Of a DNA stretch of 64,000 nucleotides, positions 50,726 through 59,148 are shown piece by piece. The stretch is from DASSKK01 sp035690495 (lineage in GTDB: Bacteria > Actinomycetota > Actinomycetes > Propionibacteriales > Nocardioidaceae), in NCBI GenBank assembly GCA_035690495.1, contig DASSKK010000061.1, positions 1-64,000 on the forward strand, in the 5' to 3' direction. A program made the translations under genes and the position numbers. Numbering within the stretch: the first letter of the stretch is position 1; every line of letters begins with the position of its first letter. The notes beneath the pieces were generated by a model, which saw only the letters and a list, made by a program, of their open reading frames with translations, did no database searches and was not told where the DNA came from.

Positions 50726-51979
50726 TCAGGCCACCACGGCGCGCACCGACTCGTTCCAGATCCGGCCGGCCTCGGCGATCTGACCGGAGTCGACGACCAG
50801 CGCCGGGATGAAGCGGACCACCTCGCCCCACGCGCCGCAGGTCAGCAGCAGCAGCCCGCGCCGGGCCGCCTCGGCCTGCGCTGCGGCGGCGGTGGCTCCG
50901 TCCGGGTTGCCGTCGGCGTCGCGGAACTCGTTGCCGATCATCAGCCCGAGACCGCGGACGTCGGCGATCCCCGGCTGCGCCGCCGCGACGTCACGGAGCG
51001 CGGCCTGCAGCTCGCTGCCCCGCTCGGCGGCGTTCTGCACCAGCTTCTCGTCCTCGATGACGTCCAACGTCGCCAGTGCCGCGGCGCACGCCACCGCGTT
51101 CGCGCCGTACGTCCCGCCCTGCGACCCCGGCCAGGCCTTCTCCATCAGCGCTGCCGGCGCGGCGATCCCGGACAGCGGGAAGCCGGAGGCCAGCCCCTTG
51201 GCGGTGATCAGCACGTCGGGGCGCACGTCGAAGTGCTGTCCACCCCAGAACTTCCCGGTCCGTCCGTAGCCGGTCTGCACCTCGTCGACGACCAGCACGA
51301 TCCCGTGCCGGTCCGCCCGCTCCCGCAGACCGTCGAGGAACCGCTTGCTGGCCGGCACGTAGCCGCCCTCCCCCAGCACCGGCTCCACGACGAAGGCCGC
51401 CGTCTCCCGGGGCGGGCTGACCGTCTGCAGCAGGTAGTCGAGCTCGCGGAGTGCGAAGTCGGTCGCCTCGTCCTGCGTCCAGCCGTAGTGCGTCGGGTTC
51501 GGGAAGGGAGCGATCACCACCCCGCCCATGATCGGGCCGAACCCCGAGCGGAACTTGGTGCCCGAGGTGGTCATCGACGCGGCTCCGATCGTGCGGCCGT
51601 GGAACCCGCCGTGGAAGACCACGACGTTGGGCCGCGCGGTGGCCTGCCGGCTCAGCCGCAGCGCCGCCTCCACCGCCTCGGAGCCGGAGTTGGCGAAGAA
51701 CATCCGGTCCAGCCCTTCGGGAAGCACATCGCCGAGCCGCGCGACCAGGTCGAGCAGCGGCCGGTGCATCACCGTCGTGTACTGGGCGTGGACCAAGGTG
51801 CCGACCTGGCGCTGGGCCGCCTCCACCACCCGCGGGTGGCAGTGGCCGGTGCTGGTCACCCCGATGCCGGCGGTGAAGTCGAGGTAGCGGCGGTCCTGCT
51901 CGTCGTAGAGGTAGACCCCCTCCCCGCGAGCCGCCAGGACCCCGGTCGCCTGCTTGAGCAGCGGTGAGAGCTCGGCCAC
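50726..51979 (-). CDS. doeD: Class III aminotransferase (candidate diaminobutyrate transaminase, DoeD-like)
   Basis: 417 residues. Class III signature with VVDEVQTGYGRTGKFWGGQH, the PLP lysine in LITAKGLASGFPLSG, and FFANSGSEAVEAALRLSR for cofactor phosphate. Closest in look to 4-aminobutyrate aminotransferases; within the island the fitting role is conversion of 2,4-diaminobutyrate to aspartate semialdehyde. AGGAGG lies four bases before the GTG. Transcribed away from the aldehyde dehydrogenase gene with operator 3 between. A GABA transaminase working with a succinate-semialdehyde dehydrogenase is the alternative reading. Confidence 0.86.
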   Translation of the reverse strand: MAELSPLLKQATGVLAARGEGVYLYDEQDRRYLDFTAGIGVTSTGHCHPRVVEAAQRQVGTLVHAQYTTVMHRPLLDLVARLGDVLPEGLDRMFFANSGSEAVEAALRLSRQATARPNVVVFHGGFHGRTIGAASMTTSGTKFRSGFGPIMGGVVIAPFPNPTHYGWTQDEATDFALRELDYLLQTVSPPRETAAFVVEPVLGEGGYVPASKRFLDGLRERADRHGIVLVVDEVQTGYGRTGKFWGGQHFDVRPDVLITAKGLASGFPLSGIAAPAALMEKAWPGSQGGTYGANAVACAAALATLDVIEDEKLVQNAAERGSELQAALRDVAAAQPGIADVRGLGLMIGNEFRDADGNPDGATAAAAQAEAARRGLLLLTCGAWGEVVRFIPALVVDSGQIAEAGRIWNESVRAVVA

Positions 51980-51992
51980 GATGCCTCCTGAA

Positions 51993-52023
51993 GATTGTCA
52001 ACAATCCGACAGATAGTTACTGT
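51993..52023. promoter_or_regulatory. Divergent promoters with GntR-type operator 3
   Basis: The palindrome GATTGTCAACAATC (51993-52006). On the plus strand it contains the -35 TTGTCA (51995-52000), followed after 17 bases by -10 TACTGT (52018-52023), a good promoter for the aldehyde dehydrogenase. A bound repressor would cover the -35. Confidence 0.72.
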
Positions 52024-52092
52024 ACATGCCAGGCGGGACGAGGAGCCAGACCGGCACCGACGGGACCGAGAAGGAGACCAGAAGGGATCAGG

Positions 52093-53586
52093 ATGACCGA
52101 CACCAGCACCGACGTCCGCTCCGAGGCTAGTTCCGAAGCGCGTGTCGTGGCCGCGGTGCAGAAGCGGCTGTTCATCGACGGCGCCTGGACTGACGCGGAG
52201 GCCTCCGCAACCTTCGAGGTGCTCGATCCGTCCACAGGCGAGCCGTTGTGCAGGGTGGCCGACGCCTCCCCCGCCGACGGCCGGCGCGCCCTCGACTCGG
52301 CCGTCGCCGTCCAGCATGCCTTCGCGGCCACCGCGCCGCGCGCGCGGGCCGACATGCTGATGCGCGCGTTCCACCTGCTGCACGAGCGGATCGACGACCT
52401 GGCGATGCTGATGACCCTCGAGATGGGCAAGCCGCTCGCCGAGGCCCGCGGCGAGATCGGCTATGCCGCGGAGTTCTTCCGGCACTTCGCCTCGGAGGCG
52501 GTGCGCATCGACGGCGGCTACCAGGTCGCGCCCGCCGGCGGTGCCCGCTTCCTGGTCACCCGCCAGCCGGTGGGGCCGTGCCTGCTGATCACGCCCTGGA
52601 ACTTCCCCATGGCGATGGGCACCCGCAAGATCGGGCCCGCGATCGCCGCGGGCTGCACCAGCGTGGTCAAGCCGGCACCCCAGACCCCGTTGTCGATGCT
52701 CGCCCTCGCAGACATCCTGCGCGAGGCGGGCGTTCCCGACGGGGTGGTGAACCTGGTCCCCACGACGCGGGCCGGAGAGGTGATGGAGCCGCTGATCCGC
52801 TCCGGAGCGGCGCGCAAGCTGTCGTTCACCGGCTCGACGGCCGTCGGGCGCACGCTGCTGGCGCAGTGCGCCGACAAGGTGCTCCGCACCTCGATGGAGC
52901 TCGGCGGCAACGCCCCGTTCCTGGTGTTCGCCGACGCCGACCTGGACAAGGCCGTGGATGGCGCGCTGGCTGCCAAGCTGCGCAACTCCGGGGAGGCGTG
53001 CACGGCCGCCAACCGGTTCTACGTGCACGAGGACGTCGCAGAGCGCTTCGCCGACCTGCTTGCCGCACGCATGGGCGGGATGAGTGTCGGCCGAGGCGTC
53101 GACGACGGGGTCACGGTCGGTCCGCTGATCGACGCGGCGGCGCGCGTGAAGGTGCAGGACCTGGTCGAGGACGCGGTGGGACACGGCGCGCGTGTGCTGA
53201 CCGGGGGCAGTCCGGCGGACGGGCCGGGCTTCTTCTACCCGCCGACGGTGCTTACAGGTGTCTCCGAGAAGGCCCGGATGCGGCACGAGGAGATCTTCGG
53301 GCCGGTCGCCGCGATCACGCCGTTCCGGAGCGAACAGGATGTGGTCACCGCGGCCAACGACACCGAGTACGGCCTGGTCGCCTACGTCTACACCAACGAC
53401 CTGAACCGGGCCCTCCGTGTTGCCGAGGCCCTCGAGACGGGCATGGTCGGGCTCAACCAGGGAGTTGTCTCCAACCCCGCGGCGCCGTTCGGTGGTGTGA
53501 AGGCTTCGGGTCTGGGTCGCGAGGGCGGGCCCACCGGCATCGACGAGTTCCTGGAGACCAAGTACGTCGGCATCGCCCTCCCCTAG
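52093..53586 (+). CDS. doeC: NAD(P)-dependent semialdehyde dehydrogenase (DoeC-like)
   Basis: 497 residues of the aldehyde dehydrogenase superfamily, closest to succinate-semialdehyde dehydrogenases. Catalytic glutamate in MELGGNAPFLV and cysteine in NSGEACTAANRF; LLITPWNFPMAMGTRKIGPA and FTGSTAVGR bind the cofactor. In the island it would oxidise aspartate semialdehyde to aspartate, the last step of ectoine degradation. A weak AAGGGATCAGG precedes the ATG; the frame reads back to 51964 through the promoter but without support. The first 20 residues are a variable extension. Confidence 0.88.
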   Translation: MTDTSTDVRSEASSEARVVAAVQKRLFIDGAWTDAEASATFEVLDPSTGEPLCRVADASPADGRRALDSAVAVQHAFAATAPRARADMLMRAFHLLHERIDDLAMLMTLEMGKPLAEARGEIGYAAEFFRHFASEAVRIDGGYQVAPAGGARFLVTRQPVGPCLLITPWNFPMAMGTRKIGPAIAAGCTSVVKPAPQTPLSMLALADILREAGVPDGVVNLVPTTRAGEVMEPLIRSGAARKLSFTGSTAVGRTLLAQCADKVLRTSMELGGNAPFLVFADADLDKAVDGALAAKLRNSGEACTAANRFYVHEDVAERFADLLAARMGGMSVGRGVDDGVTVGPLIDAAARVKVQDLVEDAVGHGARVLTGGSPADGPGFFYPPTVLTGVSEKARMRHEEIFGPVAAITPFRSEQDVVTAANDTEYGLVAYVYTNDLNRALRVAEALETGMVGLNQGVVSNPAAPFGGVKASGLGREGGPTGIDEFLETKYVGIALP

Positions 53587-53591
53587 GAGGC

Positions 53592-53756
53592 TCAGGCAGA
53601 GGCGGGCAGTGTGCGCCCGCACCGCGGGCAGTGCGTGTGCGAGCACACGTCGAGTGTCTGGCCGCAATGGCAGTCGACGGAGCGCAGTGCGCTCGGCGTC
53701 CGCGCCGGACGCCGCTCGGTGGCGGTGCGGATCTTCTCGGTGATCACAGCTGTCAT
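53592..53756 (-). CDS. Small zinc-ribbon protein
   Basis: 54 residues, MTAVITEKIRTATERRPART then a four-cysteine cluster: CHCGQTLDVC...CPRCG. The C-terminal half is a likely zinc ribbon, the N-terminal half basic and helical. No family is recognised. The ATG at 53756 has GGGAG about eleven bases upstream and AGGGGAG directly before it. Convergent with the aldehyde dehydrogenase gene (five bases apart) and divergent from the hemerythrin-like gene. A longer frame to 54113 runs antisense and is not supported. Confidence 0.6.
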   Translation of the reverse strand: MTAVITEKIRTATERRPARTPSALRSVDCHCGQTLDVCSHTHCPRCGRTLPASA

Positions 53757-53883
53757 CTCCCCTGGTCTCCCATGTCTCCCAGTTGACGGTGCGATCGGCC
53801 GGCGATGACGGCGAAACGCGGGTAATAGCCCGAATGAGTCCGGAGAACGGCCCGTTCGGTGGAGTACCGAGCTGGTTGCCGCC

Positions 53884-53910
53884 GGTTTCGGCTGCGCACC
53901 CCGCGGGTAC
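53884..53910 (+). promoter_or_regulatory. SigB/SigF-type stress promoter of hemerythrin-like gene
   Basis: GGTTT (53884-53888), 16 bases, GGGTAC (53905-53910): matches the actinobacterial general-stress consensus (GGTTT/GNNT-N14-16-GGGTAY). The gene starts 33 bases downstream. Confidence 0.6.
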
Positions 53911-53942
53911 CGCCCTGCATCGCCGACATAGGAGGAGGCACC

Positions 53943-54452
53943 GTGATCACGACGGCCGAAGAGCTCGTGCAGACCCTCACCGAGCATCACGAGCAGCTCA
54001 AGGGCCTGCTGCCACAGGTGCTGGAGGCCGAGGGTGAACGGCGCGCGGAACTGTTCGCTCGGGTGCGCCGCATGCTCGCGGCGCACGAGGCACTCGAGCA
54101 GGAGACCGTCCACGTCGCCGCGCGGACCGAGCTCGGTGACGAGGCGGCGAAGCCCCGACTATCCGAAGAGCACGAGGCAGGGGAGGCGATCGCCGGGCTC
54201 GAGGAGCTCGATGTCGACTCGGACGACTTCACAGATGGCTTCCAGAAGCTCTCCGACGACGTGGTGGAGCATGCCGAGAGCGAGGAGCAGCAGGAGTTCG
54301 ACAAACTGTCCGGGGAGCTCACCGAGAAGGGTGCGAAGCGAGCTGCGGCAGGGCTCGACCTGGTTTCCGCCGCCGAGGACGGTTCCCTCGAGGGGAGCAC
54401 ATTCGCCGAGATGTTCGCGACCAGCAAGGAGACCATCAACCAGGCCGGCTGA
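53943..54452 (+). CDS. Hemerythrin-like domain protein
   Basis: 169 residues, a helical bundle with histidine and acidic residues spaced as in HHE hemerythrins: TEHHEQLKGLL, AAHEALEQETVHVAA, SEEHEAGEAIAGL and VEHAESEEQQEF. These would hold a di-iron site for oxygen, NO or peroxide sensing. The C-terminal 40 residues are flexible. AGGAGGAGG precedes the GTG by four bases. With catalase nearby and a stress-type promoter it belongs to an oxidative or general-stress group. Confidence 0.8.
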   Translation: MITTAEELVQTLTEHHEQLKGLLPQVLEAEGERRAELFARVRRMLAAHEALEQETVHVAARTELGDEAAKPRLSEEHEAGEAIAGLEELDVDSDDFTDGFQKLSDDVVEHAESEEQQEFDKLSGELTEKGAKRAAAGLDLVSAAEDGSLEGSTFAEMFATSKETINQAG

Positions 54453-54469
54453 GTCCGCTTCCTGTCAGC

Positions 54470-55036
54470 TCAGTCGCCGGTGGCACCGTCGATGCACTCG
54501 CGGAGCAGGTCGGCGTGCCCGTTGTGGCGGGCGTACTCCTCGATCATGTGCAGGTAGATCCAGCGGATGTTGAAGGTGCGGTGGGGGTGGTCGCCATGGC
54601 TGGGCACGACGTCGTCGAGTTCCTTTGCGGCCAGCGCGGCACCGGCGGCCTCGATCTCCTCTCGGTAGGCGGCCAGGTTGCCGGCCGCATCCGCCTTCTC
54701 CACGTCCTCGAAGTCGACTCCCACGCCGGCCGGGTCGTAGGGGAAGTCGAGATCCTGCTGGCCGGCGTGCATCCGGAACCACCAGCGCTCCACCTCGGTC
54801 ATGTGCCTGACCAGGCCCAGCAGGCAGAGCCGCGAGGGCGGCACGGCTCGTTGCTTGAGCTGCTCTTCGCTCAGGCCCGCGCACTTGCCCAGGAGCGTGG
54901 CGCGGTGGAAGTCCAGCCACTCGTCCAGCGCCTGCCGCTCGCCCGACGTACGACCGGGGCTCGTGCGCGACACCGGCGGAGCGGTCCACTGCGCGTCCGG
55001 GACGTTCGTCGGTTGCTCACCACTGGCTGGGTTCAT
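54470..55036 (-). CDS. DinB-family protein (DUF664 type)
   Basis: 188 residues. The DinB/YfiT four-helix fold with metal-binding histidines: DEWLDFHRATLLGKCAGLSE (first helix), LVRHMTEVERWWFRMHAG and IYLHMIEEYARHNGHADLLRE. Actinobacterial members include mycothiol-dependent transferases; the substrate is unknown. The ATG at 55036 is chosen because homology starts about 30 residues later; the frame to 55252 runs antisense through the intergenic space. Convergent with the hemerythrin-like gene. The 127 bases between it and the catalase gene hold nothing recognisable. Confidence 0.8.
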   Translation of the reverse strand: MNPASGEQPTNVPDAQWTAPPVSRTSPGRTSGERQALDEWLDFHRATLLGKCAGLSEEQLKQRAVPPSRLCLLGLVRHMTEVERWWFRMHAGQQDLDFPYDPAGVGVDFEDVEKADAAGNLAAYREEIEAAGAALAAKELDDVVPSHGDHPHRTFNIRWIYLHMIEEYARHNGHADLLRECIDGATGD

Positions 55037-55163
55037 TGAAGCACCGTAGCGTCCGCGACTCTCACACCGCCTCTTGTTTGTCGACGGCTCCGGAGGCACA
55101 TCGTCCGCTACTGGGCGCGGCCGGTGCCAACCGCGCGCTCGAGGAGCGCCTGATCCCGGACCG

Positions 55164-57374
55164 TCAGCCCAGGCTGACCGGGAACCGCTCCCAGACCCTG
55201 TGGTGGGACATGAGCTCCCGGACCTGCGGGAGGACGTCGGACGCACCGTCACCGACGACGACGCCGGCCGCGTCCGGCGGAATCTCGGCGCTGCCCAGGG
55301 CGTCGGCTCCCGCGCCCCAGGCGCCGATCGCCTTGGCCTGCCTCCACGTCTCCTCGAGCAGCAGCTCGATGCGAGGGTCGAGGGCCGTGGCGCCTCCGGC
55401 GCCTGCCTTGGTGTCCCGGTTCGGCAGCGCGTCGGGTGCCGGCGCCGGGGAGCCGCCGAGCAGCACGGCGTCGTACTCCACCGAACGCGCCGTGAGGAAG
55501 GTGCGTTGGACAGGGATGCCGTCCGGGAGGGTGCCGCCTCGAGCCGCGATCAGCAACGGCACCATCCCGGCCTCGAAGAGGGTGGAGCGCGCCTGGTCCA
55601 CACCGGTGAGGTCACCGTCGACGTCGACCACGATTCCCACCACCCGGCCGTCGCCGGGCCAGGTCCGGCCGACCTGGGCCAGCGGCGCGCTTGGCGTGAC
55701 GTCCGGCAGAGGCTGTGTGGCGTCCGGCGGCTCGAGGCCCAGAGCGTTGGCCACCTCGCCGCACAGCACGGGGTCGATGTTGGCAAGTGCCCGCAGCTCC
55801 CGCTCCTTGACCGCCTGCTCGTAGCACTTGCCCAGCTCGAAGGCGAACGCACGGATGGTGTGCTCCTGCTCGACGGGCGTCAGGCTCTTCCAGAACAACC
55901 GGGCCTGGCTGAAGTGGTCCGCGTAGCTGGCCGGTGCCTCGCGGACCTTCTGGGCCTCGGGCACCACCGCCGGCACCTCGACGTACCCGCCTGACTCCGC
56001 GTCGGCGAGGAACGGGCAGCCGGCGTCGATGGTGTTCGGCTTGTATGGCCCGGCTCCCCCGTGTACGCCGTCCTGGTGCCAGCCGTCGCGGAACATGTCG
56101 TTGACCGGGGCGTGCGGGCGGTTGATGGGGATCTGGGCGAAGTTGGGCCCGCCGAGCCGGGTGAGCTGCGTGTCCAGGTAGGAGAACAGACGCGCCTGCA
56201 GCAGCGGGTCGTCGGTGACGTCGATGCCCGGCACCAGGTGACCGGGGTGGAAGGCCACCTGCTCGGTCTCGGCGAAGAAGTTCGTCGGGTTCGCGTTCAA
56301 CGTCATCTTGCCGATGGTCTGCACGGCCGCCAGCTCCTCGGGAACGATCTTCGTCGGGTCCAGAAGGTCGATGCCCTCGAAGGCCTGCTCGGGGGTGTCG
56401 GGGAAGACCTGGATGCCGAGCTCCCACTCGGGGAAGGCGCCGGCCTCGATCGCATCGGCTAGGTCGCGGCGATGGAAGTCGGGGTCGACGCCGTTGACGA
56501 GCTGGGCCTCCTCCCACGTGACCGAGTGCACGCCGAGCTTCGGCTTCCAGTGGAACTTCACCAACGAGGTGTCGCCGTCGGCATTGACCAGGCGGAAGGT
56601 GTGGATGCCGAAGCCCTCCATCATCCGCAGGGAACGGGGGATGCCGCGGTCCGACATCTGCCAGATGACGTGGTGGGTGGCCTCGGTGTGCAGCGAGACG
56701 AAGTCCCAGAACGTGTCGTGGGCGCTCTGCGCCTGCGGGATCTCGCGGGCCGGCTCGGGCTTGACCGCGTGCACGAGGTCGGGGAACTTGATCCCGTCCT
56801 GGATGAAGAAGACCGGCATGTTGTTTCCGACCAGGTCGAAGTTGCCCTCGGAGGTGTAGAACTTCGTGGCGAAGCCCCGGGTGTCACGGACCACGTCGGC
56901 GGATCCGCGAGAGCCGACGACCGGGGAGAACCTGGTGTAGACCGGCGTCTCGACACCCTCCCTCAAGAATGCCGCCTTGCACACGTTTTCCGCGGTGCCG
57001 TAGCCGACGAAGATCCCATGGGCGGCCGATCCGCGCGCGTGCACCACCCGTTCGGGGATCCGCTCGTGGTCGAAGTGCATGATCTTCTCCCGCAGGTGGT
57101 GGTCCTGCAGGAGTGTGGGGCCGCGCTCACCGGCTCTCAGCGAGTGGTCGCTGTCATGGAGCCGCACGCCCTGGGCGGTGGTCAGGTACGCGCCCTGCTG
57201 GCCCCTCGCCGCCGGGTCCGCTCCTGTCTCGGCCCCCGTCGGTGTGCGCGTCTCCGGTGACCCCTGGTCCTGCTTCGGCGGCAGCGGGCCGCGGGGCTCG
57301 GTCGGCTCTTCGAGAGGAGGCGGCTGCGAGCCGGGGGCACCGGGGATGGCCTGGGCGTTCTCATCACGGGTCAC
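55164..57374 (-). CDS. katE: Large-subunit catalase with C-terminal DJ-1/PfpI-like domain
   Basis: 736 residues, clade 2 (HPII-like) haem catalase. The catalytic histidine is in RVVHARGSAAHG, the asparagine in FDLVGNNMPVFFIQDG and the haem-ligand tyrosine in ARLFSYLDTQLTRLG. After about residue 560 a flavodoxin/DJ-1-like domain follows (GRVVGIVVDVDGDLTGVDQA, EYDAVLLGGSP), as in E. coli KatE. The Pro/Gly-rich N-terminal 60 residues are an extension. The GTG at 57374 is the first plausible start; the ribosome site (AAGAGGATGAG) is distant. The promoter upstream matches the general-stress type. Confidence 0.92.
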   Translation of the reverse strand: MTRDENAQAIPGAPGSQPPPLEEPTEPRGPLPPKQDQGSPETRTPTGAETGADPAARGQQGAYLTTAQGVRLHDSDHSLRAGERGPTLLQDHHLREKIMHFDHERIPERVVHARGSAAHGIFVGYGTAENVCKAAFLREGVETPVYTRFSPVVGSRGSADVVRDTRGFATKFYTSEGNFDLVGNNMPVFFIQDGIKFPDLVHAVKPEPAREIPQAQSAHDTFWDFVSLHTEATHHVIWQMSDRGIPRSLRMMEGFGIHTFRLVNADGDTSLVKFHWKPKLGVHSVTWEEAQLVNGVDPDFHRRDLADAIEAGAFPEWELGIQVFPDTPEQAFEGIDLLDPTKIVPEELAAVQTIGKMTLNANPTNFFAETEQVAFHPGHLVPGIDVTDDPLLQARLFSYLDTQLTRLGGPNFAQIPINRPHAPVNDMFRDGWHQDGVHGGAGPYKPNTIDAGCPFLADAESGGYVEVPAVVPEAQKVREAPASYADHFSQARLFWKSLTPVEQEHTIRAFAFELGKCYEQAVKERELRALANIDPVLCGEVANALGLEPPDATQPLPDVTPSAPLAQVGRTWPGDGRVVGIVVDVDGDLTGVDQARSTLFEAGMVPLLIAARGGTLPDGIPVQRTFLTARSVEYDAVLLGGSPAPAPDALPNRDTKAGAGGATALDPRIELLLEETWRQAKAIGAWGAGADALGSAEIPPDAAGVVVGDGASDVLPQVRELMSHHRVWERFPVSLG

Positions 57375-57442
57375 GGTCGTCTCATCCTCTTGTCGCCACC
57401 TGGCGGCAGGCCAGCGAATTCCGGCCCGCGCAAGGCTCCGCG

Positions 57443-57467
57443 GTACCCGTGACAATGCCGGGCATGC
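57443..57467 (-). promoter_or_regulatory. SigB-type stress promoter of catalase
   Basis: On the minus strand GCAT (57467-57464), 15 bases, GGGTAC (57448-57443), matching GNNT-N14-16-GGGTAY; a GTTT lies a few bases further upstream. It lies about 70 bases before the catalase GTG. Confidence 0.5.
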
Positions 57468-57595
57468 AGAAACTGACGGCACAGCCAGAGACGGCCCCCT
57501 AGGAGAGCGGCTGGCCGCGGGGGTGTGCGGGCGGTGTCCACGACCCGCTGCGGTATCGTTCCGTCCGCTCCGATTGGATTGTTCGATGAGAGCAG

Positions 57596-57669
<74 letters not shown>

Positions 57670-57792
57670 CCGATGTGATCCGCGCCGGCGCAGCCGATCG
57701 CAAGCGTTCACGTGACCGGTCGCGACGGCACCAACCGCTCGGGTCAGGTCACAACCGGTCACATGACCCGTTGCAGCGTCCGGGTCGTTGAC

Positions 57793-59148
57793 TCAGCGAT
57801 TCCGCTTCGCGCGGGGGCGCTGCTGGATCGAGACAGGCGATCCGGCGAAGCCGAACTCCTCCCGCAGCCGCCGTTCGACGAAGCGCAGGTAGGAGGCCTC
57901 GAGCAGAGCGGTGGTGAACACGATGAATGTCGGAGGCTCGATAGCAGCCTGGGTGCCGAACAGCACCCGGGGCTGTCTCCCTCCACGCACCGGGTGCGGG
58001 TGCTCGGCGACCAGACGGCCGAGGAAGGAGTTCAACGCGCCCGTGGGTACCCGCGTCGACCAGCCCGCCAACGCCAAGTCGAGTGCCGGCACCAGCCGGT
58101 CGACGTGCCATCCGGTGCGCGCGGTGATGTTCACCCGCGGTGCCCACGACACCCGGACGAGGTCCCGGTCGATCTCACGGTCGAGGTAGTAGCGACGCTC
58201 CTCGTCGACCAGGTCCCACTTGTTGAACGCGATCACCAACGCACGACCCGCGTCGGCCACGGAGGTGATCACTCGCAGATCCTGCTCGGACAGCGGCTGG
58301 GACGCGTCGACGACGCAGACACAGACCTCGGCTCGGTCGACGGCCGCCGACGTGCGCAGGCTGGCGTAGTACTCGTAGCCGGAAGCCTCCTTGACCCGAC
58401 GGCGCAGTCCCGCGGTGTCGACGAACCGCCACGTGCGACCGCCGAGCTCGACGAGCTCGTCCACGGGATCGACGGTGGTGCCGGCGACGTCGTCGACGAC
58501 GACCCGGTCCTCACCGGCAAGCATGTTGAGCAGCGACGACTTCCCGACGTTCGGCTTGCCGACGATTGCGACCCTGCGCGGCCCGCCAACCTCGTCGAAG
58601 CTCTCCGGCGGAGGCTCAGGAAGGGCATCGAGCACGGCGTCGAGCAGGTCTCCGGAGCCGCGACCGTGCAGCGCGGAGACCGGGAACGGCTCTCCCAGAC
58701 CGAGGTTCCACAGCGCATACGCCTCGGCCTCGGCTCGCATGTCGTCGACCTTGTTCGCGGCGAGCACGACCGGCTTGCCGGACCTGCGTAGCACCTTGAC
58801 CACGGCCTCGTCGGCGTCGGTGATGCCGACCGTCGCGTCGACCACGAACAGCACCACGTCGGCGACCGTGGCCGCTCCCTCGGCCTGCGCAGTGATCCGC
58901 TCGGCCATGCCGCGGGCGTCGGGGTCCCAGCCCCCCGTGTCGACCACGGTGAAGGCCCGTCCGTTCCAGTGGGCGTCGTAGGACACCCGGTCGCGGGTGA
59001 CTCCTGGGATGTCCTGGACGACGGCCTCGCGGCGGCCGATGATCCGGTTGACCAGGGTCGACTTGCCGACGTTGGGCCGTCCGACGACCGCCAGCACCGG
59101 GATCGGCGCACCGGCGGACGGCACGCGGTCATCGGGCAAGGACGTCAT
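57793..59148 (-). CDS. der: Ribosome biogenesis GTPase Der (EngA)
   Basis: 451 residues with two GTPase domains and a KH-like C-terminal domain. G1 motifs GRPNVGKST and GKPNVGKSS; G3 DTGGW and DTAGL; G4 NKVD and NKWD. Needed for 50S subunit assembly. The ATG at 59148 follows AAGGAAGAG and overlaps the plsC stop (ATGA). The frame further upstream is the shadow of plsC. Last gene of the scpA-to-der operon; 123 gene-free bases separate it from tRNA-Pro. Confidence 0.96.
   Translation of the reverse strand: MTSLPDDRVPSAGAPIPVLAVVGRPNVGKSTLVNRIIGRREAVVQDIPGVTRDRVSYDAHWNGRAFTVVDTGGWDPDARGMAERITAQAEGAATVADVVLFVVDATVGITDADEAVVKVLRRSGKPVVLAANKVDDMRAEAEAYALWNLGLGEPFPVSALHGRGSGDLLDAVLDALPEPPPESFDEVGGPRRVAIVGKPNVGKSSLLNMLAGEDRVVVDDVAGTTVDPVDELVELGGRTWRFVDTAGLRRRVKEASGYEYYASLRTSAAVDRAEVCVCVVDASQPLSEQDLRVITSVADAGRALVIAFNKWDLVDEERRYYLDREIDRDLVRVSWAPRVNITARTGWHVDRLVPALDLALAGWSTRVPTGALNSFLGRLVAEHPHPVRGGRQPRVLFGTQAAIEPPTFIVFTTALLEASYLRFVERRLREEFGFAGSPVSIQQRPRAKRNR

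Noticed and set aside
50726..53586. Reading the transaminase and dehydrogenase pair as a plain GABA-degradation (gabT-gabD) locus
   Set aside because: Not excluded by sequence, but the shared operator with the ectoine hydrolase and transporter genes makes an ectoine role more likely.
57670..57792. Repeated GGTCA motifs between tRNA-Pro and der, considered as an attachment site next to a tRNA
   Set aside because: No duplicate of the tRNA 3' end, no integrase gene, and the neighbouring operon is conserved housekeeping.
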